Below are positions 6,762 through 12,406 of a DNA stretch of 18,705 nt, piece after piece. Position numbers and translations under genes: made by a program. The stretch is from Lachnospiraceae bacterium (GTDB taxonomy: Bacteria; Bacillota; Clostridia; Lachnospirales; Lachnospiraceae), in NCBI GenBank assembly GCA_900767585.1, contig CAAFZP010000022.1, positions 1 through 18,705 of the forward strand. The letters run 5' to 3'. The notes under the pieces were generated by a model. It saw only the letters and a list, made by a program, of their open reading frames with translations, was not told the DNA's origin and searched no databases. Within the stretch, counting starts at the first letter, position 1, and each line of letters begins with the position of its first letter.

Positions 6762-7963
6762 ATACAGAAGAGTTAAGAATTGCGGCGTCGACATATGGAA
6801 CACCGACCTATATCTTCGATGTGCGGGAAGTGGAAGCGCGAATCCGGTTGCTTCGCAGTCTGCTGCCGGAGAATACCGGACTTTGCTTTGCAGTAAAAGC
6901 GAATCCATTTCTGATTCCGTATGTGGCAGACATGGTTGACCGGCTGGAGGTCTGCTCCCCGGGCGAATATGAGATCTGCATACAGACAGAGATCGCGCCG
7001 GAGAAGATTGTGGTATCCGGGGTTAACAAGACCTACGAATCCATGAAACGCATCTTGTCTTACAGCAAGGGTGCCGGAATCTACACGATCGAATCGGAAG
7101 AACATGCGAAGATCCTGCGGACACTCGCGGAGAAAAATCATATGCAGCTCTCGGTTCTCATCCGGCTTTCGAGTGGTAATCAGTTCGGGGTTGATGCGGA
7201 GACATTTATCCGGCTGGCAAAGGAGGTACAGGAAAGTCCATATCTGACACTGGCAGGGTTGCATTATTATGCCGGGACTCAGAAGCGGCAAAGCAAGCTG
7301 GAGAAGGAGATGGATACCTTAGCCGCATTCGCAGAGACGTTCGAAGCTGAGACCGGAATGAAGCTTCCGGAGCTTGAATACGGAGCAGGCATGAAGGTTT
7401 CTTATTTCGTAAATGACAGCGAGAAGGATCAGCGGGAAAGCGAGCCGGAACCACAGATACAGGCACTTGCCGAGAAACTTCGGACATGTGACGCCTACGG
7501 CAAAAAGACAATCGAGCTTGGGCGGTTCCTTGTGTCGATGAGTGGTTATTATCTGACGCGCGTGATGGATGTCAAGCGGACGGCACAGCCGGGATTTGTG
7601 ATCTTAGATGGCGGAATCCACCAGATCAACTACTATGGGTGGATGATGGGGATGAAACAGCCGGAGATTAAAGTGCTTGCAGAAAAAGATGGTGATGCCG
7701 GAGAGCTGTTTCATCTGTGTGGATCGCTCTGTACCGTGAATGACGTGCTCGCGCGGGATGTCACTTTGCACAATCCCGAAAAGGGCGATGTGATCTGCTT
7801 CAAACGATGTGGTGCTTATGCGGCGACCGAGGGTATGGCAATGTTTCTGAGCCGGGAACTGCCTCAGGTTTTGATCTGCAGGACAGACGGAAAAATAGAA
7901 AAGCTGCGTGGCCGGGTGGAGACGTATCCGTTTCATGGCGGTGGAAACTGGAACCGGATGTGA
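6758..7963 (+). CDS. PLP-dependent fold-type III decarboxylase (DAP/ornithine decarboxylase family; BtrK-like role possible), 401 aa
   Basis: The protein has the two-domain layout of LysA/ODC-type enzymes: a PLP barrel (about residues 15-270) and a C-terminal sheet domain. K47 in FAVKANP is the predicted PLP lysine, GLHYYAGTQ (167-175) the phosphate-side segment, ELGRFL (253-258) the Glu-x-Gly-Arg motif, CGSLCTVNDVL with C325 the active-site cysteine contributed across the dimer, and GAYAATEG (352-359) the C-terminal tyrosine region. GLHYYAG differs from the HxHxGS of typical LysA, arguing against plain lysine biosynthesis. It is translated from an ATGA overlap with the ligase and lies just before the carrier protein gene. 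It could decarboxylate a carrier-bound amino acid, as BtrK does with glutamyl-BtrI, or produce the free amino acid for the ligase. The substrate is unknown and racemase activity is not excluded. Confidence 0.85.
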   Translation: MNTEELRIAASTYGTPTYIFDVREVEARIRLLRSLLPENTGLCFAVKANPFLIPYVADMVDRLEVCSPGEYEICIQTEIAPEKIVVSGVNKTYESMKRILSYSKGAGIYTIESEEHAKILRTLAEKNHMQLSVLIRLSSGNQFGVDAETFIRLAKEVQESPYLTLAGLHYYAGTQKRQSKLEKEMDTLAAFAETFEAETGMKLPELEYGAGMKVSYFVNDSEKDQRESEPEPQIQALAEKLRTCDAYGKKTIELGRFLVSMSGYYLTRVMDVKRTAQPGFVILDGGIHQINYYGWMMGMKQPEIKVLAEKDGDAGELFHLCGSLCTVNDVLARDVTLHNPEKGDVICFKRCGAYAATEGMAMFLSRELPQVLICRTDGKIEKLRGRVETYPFHGGGNWNRM

Positions 7964-8046
7964 CAACATAGGATGCATGAAAACAGGGAACCGGAATGCG
8001 ACAACGCAGGATGCATGAAAACAGGGAACCGGAATGTGGCAACGCG
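7951..8046 (+). repeat. Tandem 37/38-bp repeat spanning the decarboxylase stop codon
   Basis: There are two full units (7951-7987, 37 bases; 7988-8025, 38 bases) and a partial third (8026-8046). Each begins GAACCGGA and the full ones end with GCATGAAAACAGG. The first unit contains the last codons and stop of the decarboxylase gene, so the array seems to have grown by duplicating the gene's end into the spacer before the carrier gene. The spacer is otherwise unremarkable, apart from the AGGAGG at 8078-8083. Confidence 0.85.
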
Positions 8047-8092
8047 TGAGAAAGCATGGGTTCACAATAAAAAAAATAGGAGGATTTGTAAC

Positions 8093-8320
8093 ATGGAAGA
8101 ATTATTAGAGATTTTGGAAGGTATTGCACCAGGTGAGGATTTTGAGAACTGTACGACATTAATTGACGATCATATCTTAGATTCCTTTGCCATTTTATCA
8201 CTTGTATCAGAAATTGAGGATACTTTTGATGTTGAGGTATCACCGGCTGAGCTGATTCCGGCGAACTTCAATTCAGCAAAGAGCCTGTGGGAGATGATTT
8301 GTAGATTGAAGGAGGAGTAG
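8093..8320 (+). CDS. Acyl/aminoacyl carrier protein, DltC-like (75 aa)
   Basis: This small acidic protein is predicted to be post-translationally modified with 4'-phosphopantetheine at S31 in the motif HILDSFAILSLV, which resembles the LLDSF..VELL motif of DltC. It follows the usual four-helix carrier pattern (LVSEIEDTFDVEVSP after the serine helix). Its length matches DltC-type carriers. It should receive the activated substrate from the ligase (5076) and present it to an MBOAT protein, and may hold it for the neighbouring decarboxylase. ATG 8093 has AGGAGG (8078-8083) nine bases upstream; the frame is open back to 7973, but that part only translates the tandem repeats. The strong, separate binding site suggests high expression, as expected for a stoichiometric carrier. 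MBOAT 2 starts 48 bases downstream. No phosphopantetheinyl transferase gene is in the window. Confidence 0.88.
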   Translation: MEELLEILEGIAPGEDFENCTTLIDDHILDSFAILSLVSEIEDTFDVEVSPAELIPANFNSAKSLWEMICRLKEE

Positions 8321-8368
8321 CATCCCATACACACAGGAAAGCATACGAAAGAGAAAGGAACAGGACAT

Positions 8369-9862
8369 ATGGCGTATCATCTGCTTACATACAGTTTAAT
8401 ATTTTTGCCGGTTGTGATCGTATTGTATCAATTATGTCCGGCACGGTTCCAGTTTCTGGTGCTGCTGGCAGCGGATTATACATTTTTCTGTATGATAAGC
8501 GGTAAGCTCCTTGTCTGGCTGCTGCTGGCGACGCTTGTGACATATGGAACCGGCAGATGGCTGGCGGCGATTCCGGTCCGGCACAGTGATCTTCACGGAA
8601 AAGCACTGACGCGGAAAAAGCGTGGTGTGCTGGCACTTGGAATTGTTTTGATCTTAGGGGCGCTTGTGACACTCAAATACCTCCGCGTATTTGGGGTGAC
8701 ACTTGCAGCACCGATCGGTATTTCCTATTATAGCCTGCAGGCAATTTCCTACATGACAGATGTCTATCGAGGCACACAGGAGTCCTGTAAGAATCCAATC
8801 AAGGTGGCACTTTATTTGAGCTTCTTCCCGCAGATCATGGAAGGTCCGATCAGCCGGTTTTCCGAGACAGCAGATGCTCTGTATGGCGGGAACAGTATTC
8901 AGTTTGAGAATCTGGTCTTTGGTTACCAGCGTATCATCTGGGGGCTGTTCAAGAAGATGGTGATTGCAGACCGGCTGGCACCGCTTGTGGCAAAGGTGTT
9001 CAGCAGCTACAACAATTTCGATGGTGTGGCAATCCTCGTCGGGGTGCTGGCATACACGATGCAGCTATATATGGAGTTTTCCGGATGTATGGATATCATC
9101 ATGGGAAGTGGCGAGATCTTCGGTGTACCATTGCCGGAGAATTTCCGTCAGCCGTTCTTCGCGAAGAATGCGGGTGATTTTTGGCGGAGATGGCATATCA
9201 CGCTTGGCGCATGGTTGAAGGATTATGTATTCTATCCGATCTCACTTGCCAAGCCAGTGAAGAATCTGGCGAAGAAGATCAAGAAGAAAGCTGGATTTTC
9301 GGTCAGCAAATTCGTGGCACCGACGATTGCGTTATTCTTTGTTTGGCTGTCAAACGGCATCTGGCATGGACCACATATGAATTATATCTTTTATGGTATG
9401 TATTATTTTGTGCTGATTGTGATCGAGAATCTGACTGAGGAACCATGCAGGAAGCTGGTGGAACGATTCAGGCTTGATACAGAATGCATCGGATTTCGGA
9501 TCTTCCAGTTCCTGAAGCTATTTGTGATCGTGAATATTGGCGAGATGTTCTTCCGTGCTGACACGTTTGCAACTGGATTTCGGATGCTGCGCGGAATCGT
9601 GACAGACTTCCATATCACAGCACTTGCGGAGACGAATTTTGGTGTGGATGTGCCGGATCTCATTCTGGCATCTGTAAGTATCCTGCTCGTATTCGTGGTG
9701 GACATTATTCACGAGAAGGGGATTTCAATCCGGAGAAAGGTGGCGGAATGCAAGCTGCCGGTCCGGTGGAGTTTCTGGTATGCGGTTATACTTCTTGTCG
9801 TTGTATTTGGCGCATATGGCAGCGGATATACGATCGTGGATATGATTTATGCGGCGTATTGA
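8369..9862 (+). CDS. MBOAT-family membrane O-acyltransferase 2, DltB/AlgI-like (497 aa)
   Basis: Paralogue of MBOAT 1 with the same start (MAYH..IFLPVV) and the same signature segments: YYSLQAISYMTDVY, SFFPQIMEGPISRFSETADAL, LYMEFSGCMDI, FWRRWHITLGAWLKDYVFYP (H276) and SNGIWHGPHMNY (H333, catalytic-His position). Many membrane-spanning helices are evident. AAAGGA at 8354-8359 lies nine bases before ATG 8369. Compared with MBOAT 1, the GLWHGASW motif is GIWHGPHM and the basic loop after YPIS is a Lys-rich stretch, so the two may differ in acceptor or partner. The gene directly follows the carrier protein and precedes SGNH 2, giving the dltC-dltB-dltD-like part of the cassette. Whether the two MBOATs act on different polymers, in series, or redundantly cannot be decided from sequence. 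Confidence 0.9.
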   Translation: MAYHLLTYSLIFLPVVIVLYQLCPARFQFLVLLAADYTFFCMISGKLLVWLLLATLVTYGTGRWLAAIPVRHSDLHGKALTRKKRGVLALGIVLILGALVTLKYLRVFGVTLAAPIGISYYSLQAISYMTDVYRGTQESCKNPIKVALYLSFFPQIMEGPISRFSETADALYGGNSIQFENLVFGYQRIIWGLFKKMVIADRLAPLVAKVFSSYNNFDGVAILVGVLAYTMQLYMEFSGCMDIIMGSGEIFGVPLPENFRQPFFAKNAGDFWRRWHITLGAWLKDYVFYPISLAKPVKNLAKKIKKKAGFSVSKFVAPTIALFFVWLSNGIWHGPHMNYIFYGMYYFVLIVIENLTEEPCRKLVERFRLDTECIGFRIFQFLKLFVIVNIGEMFFRADTFATGFRMLRGIVTDFHITALAETNFGVDVPDLILASVSILLVFVVDIIHEKGISIRRKVAECKLPVRWSFWYAVILLVVVFGAYGSGYTIVDMIYAAY

Positions 9863-9926
9863 CAGGAGAATGAAGATGTGAAACATGTATGTGGCGTATG
9901 GATGGTGTAAGATTTACGAAAGAAGA

Positions 9927-10913
9927 ATGTATATGAAAAAAGTAAGTGGAAAATGGAAAAGAAGTTTCAGGATGGCAGCAGGCAGCATCGGTTTTTTAGC
10001 CGGACTTTGTGTGGTACTGTTACTGGCAGGAAAATTCCTGCGCCCGAAAAACAACGCAGATATCTACGACACAACTGCCGTCCGGACAAAGGATGCGGAA
10101 GTAAAGAGCGAAGTGAAGGATACGATTGATGTATTGTTTTTAGGGGATAGTGAATGTTATTCGAGCTTCAATCCATTACAGATGTTCGCTGAGCATGGCT
10201 ATACCTCGTTTATCTGCGGGACATCCGCACAGCGCATGTGCGATTCGTATGCAATTTTGCAGGCGGCATTTGAGACGCAGACACCAGAGGTTGTTGTTTT
10301 AGAGACGAACTGCCTGTTCCGGAGTGTGAAATCAAAAGGCGATTCGAAAGATTATGTTTTAGACCGCCTGTCTGATCATGTAGAAATCTTTAGAAATCAT
10401 TCCCGGTGGAAGGATGCGTTCGTAAGTACAAATTCTTTAACAAAGAAAAAGGATGAGAAGAATCGAGGATTTATCAAGAGAAGTACGGTCAAGCCTTATG
10501 ATGGCGGAGCTTACATGCATGCAAGTGAGGAACGAAGGATGATAGATGCCGATGCAGAAAAATATCTGCTCCTTATGAAAGAATATTGTGAAAATCACGG
10601 TGCGGATCTTGTCCTGGTCAGTTCCCCATCCCCGAAGAACTGGACATATGCAAAGCACAACAGTGTAGCTGACTGGGCACAGGCAAACGCAGTTACTTAT
10701 GAAGATCTGAATTTGAATGATGCACTTGGCATTGACTGGGCGTCCGATACGAAGGATGGTGGTGATCATCTGAACTTTGAAGGCGCGAAGAAGGTGAGCG
10801 CATATGTAGGAAGCTGGCTATCGGAAGCTTATGGGTTGAAAGACAAAAGAAACAATCCGGACTACAAACACTGGGAGGAAGATAGTGTGGAGTATGCATC
10901 AGCAAGAAACTAG
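9927..10913 (+). CDS. Membrane-anchored SGNH-fold protein 2, DltD/AlgJ-like partner of MBOAT 2 (328 aa)
   Basis: The layout is that of SGNH 1: basic N-terminus, one transmembrane segment (about residues 17-35), then an extracytoplasmic domain with FLGDSECY (S75), LETNCLF, GGAYMH, SSPSPKN and DGGDHLNFEG (D280/H281). Candidate catalytic residues are all retained. The start is uncertain: ATG 9885 would add 14 residues but its nearest strong site, AGGAG at 9864-9868, is 16 bases away; ATG 9927 and ATG 9933 have only a weak purine run (GAAAGAAG) upstream. 9927 was preferred because the start MYMKKVSGKWK gives a compact positively charged anchor. It is the last gene of the cassette; a strong terminator begins 22 bases after its stop. 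Predicted role: final transfer or editing of the group delivered by MBOAT 2. Confidence 0.8.
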   Translation: MYMKKVSGKWKRSFRMAAGSIGFLAGLCVVLLLAGKFLRPKNNADIYDTTAVRTKDAEVKSEVKDTIDVLFLGDSECYSSFNPLQMFAEHGYTSFICGTSAQRMCDSYAILQAAFETQTPEVVVLETNCLFRSVKSKGDSKDYVLDRLSDHVEIFRNHSRWKDAFVSTNSLTKKKDEKNRGFIKRSTVKPYDGGAYMHASEERRMIDADAEKYLLLMKEYCENHGADLVLVSSPSPKNWTYAKHNSVADWAQANAVTYEDLNLNDALGIDWASDTKDGGDHLNFEGAKKVSAYVGSWLSEAYGLKDKRNNPDYKHWEEDSVEYASARN

Positions 10914-10934
10914 CTTGATGGGACATGTTATTTT

Positions 10935-10958
10935 GGAGGCAGGGATGCCTCCTTTTTT
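10935..10958 (+). terminator. Intrinsic terminator ending the cassette
   Basis: GGAGGC (10935-10940) pairs perfectly with GCCTCC (10947-10952) around the loop AGGGAT, followed directly by six Ts. It lies 22 bases after the SGNH 2 stop codon and separates the cassette from the repeat array and the ABC transporter. Confidence 0.9.
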
Positions 10959-10964
10959 CTTGAA

Positions 10965-11387
10965 TTGGGGCAAAAACCTGAAATATGGAAAAATCCCCCA
11001 ATAGGGCAGTCACAGAAAGCAAGCTAGTTGGGGCAAAAATCTGAAATATCGGAAAATTTTCCCAATTGGGCAGTCACAGGAAGCAAGCTGGTTGGGGCAA
11101 AAATCTGAAATGTCGGAAAATCCCCCAATGAGGCAGTCGCAGGAAGCAAGCTGGTTGGGGCAAAAATCTGAAATGTCGGAAAATCCCCCAATGAGGCAGT
11201 CACAGGAAGCAAGCTGGTTGGGGCAAAAACCTGTAATATCGGAAAATTTCCCCAATAGGGCAGTCATAGAAAGCAAGCTGGTTGGGGCAAAAACCTGAAA
11301 TATCGGAAAATCCCCCAATGAGGCAGTCACAGGAAGCAAGCTAGTTTGGGCAAAACAGCAGAAAATCAAGCAAAATCCCCAAATGAC
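10965..11387 (+). repeat. Intergenic array of six 63/64-bp tandem repeats plus a decayed seventh
   Basis: Units start with TTGGGGCAAAAA at 10965, 11028, 11092, 11155, 11218 and 11282; lengths are 63, 64, 63, 63, 64 and 63. A degenerate unit runs from 11345 to about 11387. Each unit has TTGGGG near its start and a C-rich run followed by AAT about 30 bases later, able to form a stem, then a conserved AAGCAAGCT box near its end. Middle units are most alike (units 3 and 4 differ at one base), the edge units most diverged. There are no unique spacers, so this is not CRISPR. Frames stay open across several units on both strands because 63 is a multiple of three, but no ribosome binding site or recognisable protein supports coding. 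Function is unknown: a VNTR-type array, possibly transcribed or acting as an insulator. Confidence 0.9.
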
Positions 11388-11452
11388 TACTTCAACAACG
11401 AATCTCACCCATAGGCAGCAACACCAAATCAATATATAATACAACCATTATA

Positions 11453-11466
11453 TTACAAAATCGTAA
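11453..11466 (+). promoter_or_regulatory. BceR-type operator upstream of the ABC transporter
   Basis: TTACA-AAAT-CGTAA matches the TNACA-N4-TGTAA pattern with one mismatch in the right arm. It lies 172 bases upstream of the transporter ATPase start. The single mismatch suggests weaker binding than the perfect site at 2227-2242. Shared spacing with that site (see the promoter entries) supports a common regulator. Confidence 0.68.
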
Positions 11467-11484
11467 GAAACCTGTAATCAAGAC

Positions 11485-11516
11485 CGATGGATGGCGGCTG
11501 AAAAACCATATATACT
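11485..11516 (+). promoter_or_regulatory. Putative transporter promoter: CGATGGAT element and -10 TATACT
   Basis: TATACT at 11511-11516 starts 45 bases after the last operator base and CGATGGAT at 11485-11492 has the same offset as in the cassette promoter at 2260. The region between TATACT and the start codon (about 120 bases) is an untranslated leader with a small CCGC-TAA-GCGG hairpin at 11570-11580 and no recognised riboswitch. No proper -35 is visible, consistent with dependence on an activator. Confidence 0.55.
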
Positions 11517-11638
11517 GAGTACAGATGATGCGGGAGATGGTTTGCAAAATACCAGGTGAAATCCAGAAACCGCTAAGCGGCAGAAGCACAACATGCCTGC
11601 CTGCAATCAGAATGTTAGCAAACGAAGGGAGACTATCT

Positions 11639-12406
11639 ATGAATGAGATATTAAAGCTTGACAATGTAGAAAAATACTATGGCAACAAAGCGAATCTGAC
11701 AAAGGCGGTAGATAAGATTTCTTTCTCTGTAGAGAAAGGCGAGTTTGTCGGAATTATGGGAGCCAGTGGCTCTGGCAAGACAACGCTCTTAAACTGTATT
11801 TCCACGATCGACCGTGTGACAGCCGGACATATCTATGTCGGGGATAAGGATATCACGACGATTCGCGGCAATGAATTAAATAAGTTCCGCCGGGAAGAGC
11901 TGGGATTTATCTTCCAGGATTTTAATCTGCTGGATACGCTGACCGGATACGAGAATATCGCACTGGCGCTCTCCATCCAGAACGTAAAACCGAAGGAGAT
12001 TGGCAGCCGGATCAAAGAGGTTGCGAAGCGGCTTGGCATCGAAGAAGTTCTGAACAAATACAGTTATCAGATGAGTGGTGGACAGAAGCAGCGTGTGGCG
12101 GCAGCCAGAGCCCTGATCACGAATCCGAAGCTGATCTTAGCCGATGAGCCAACGGGTGCTCTTGATTCCAAATCCTCCCGCTATCTGTTAGAAAGCATGA
12201 AGGAGATGAATGAAGGACTCGCTGCAACGATTCTGATGGTTACACACGATGCATTTACAGCAAGCTATGCATCGCGCGTAATCTTCATCAAGGATGGTAA
12301 GATATTCAATGAGATCCGCAGAGGCGATGATACCCGGAAACAGTTTTTTAACCGCATTATTGAGGTTGTGACAGTGTTAGGGGGGAGTTTGAATGATGCT
12401 CTTTAA
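11639..12406 (+). CDS. ABC transporter ATPase, BceA-like (255 aa)
   Basis: This is the ATP-hydrolysing subunit of a peptide-antibiotic type transporter. Walker A is GASGSGKT (41-48), the Q-loop region is FIFQDFNLLDTLT, the signature is MSGGQKQR (Met in place of the usual Leu), Walker B is LILADEPTGALD and the switch region MVTHD. The C-terminal tail RRGD..FFNRIIEVVTVLGG is like that of BceA-type ATPases. ATG 11639 was chosen because AAGGGAG (11625-11631) stands seven bases upstream and the protein starts MNEILKLDNVEKYYG as expected; the open frame extends back to 11525 without homology. The 3' end overlaps the permease gene by 14 bases. With a BceS-like kinase and two BceR-type operators nearby, a role in detoxifying or sensing cell-wall-active peptides is likely. 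Confidence 0.93.
   Translation: MNEILKLDNVEKYYGNKANLTKAVDKISFSVEKGEFVGIMGASGSGKTTLLNCISTIDRVTAGHIYVGDKDITTIRGNELNKFRREELGFIFQDFNLLDTLTGYENIALALSIQNVKPKEIGSRIKEVAKRLGIEEVLNKYSYQMSGGQKQRVAAARALITNPKLILADEPTGALDSKSSRYLLESMKEMNEGLAATILMVTHDAFTASYASRVIFIKDGKIFNEIRRGDDTRKQFFNRIIEVVTVLGGSLNDAL

Noticed and set aside
7973..8092. Longer start for the carrier protein
   Set aside because: The extra residues only translate the 38-base tandem repeat; ATG 8093 follows AGGAGG at good distance.
5076..8320. Nonribosomal peptide or siderophore cluster
   Set aside because: There is no condensation or thioesterase domain, only one stand-alone adenylation enzyme and one carrier, and the neighbours are MBOAT/SGNH surface proteins.
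5076..10913. Calling the cassette the standard dltABCD operon
   Set aside because: Two MBOAT-SGNH pairs, the decarboxylase and the ligase insert are not part of dlt, and the D-alanine specificity cannot be read from the sequence.
10965..11387. CRISPR array
   Set aside because: The whole unit repeats, with no unique spacers between short conserved repeats, and there are no cas genes in the window.
11010..11444. Open frames on both strands across the repeat array encoding 21-residue repeats (also + strand 11092-11298)
   Set aside because: The frames are open because most units are 63 bases long. There is no ribosome binding site, and frames break at the 64-base units on the + strand. No known protein family is recognised.
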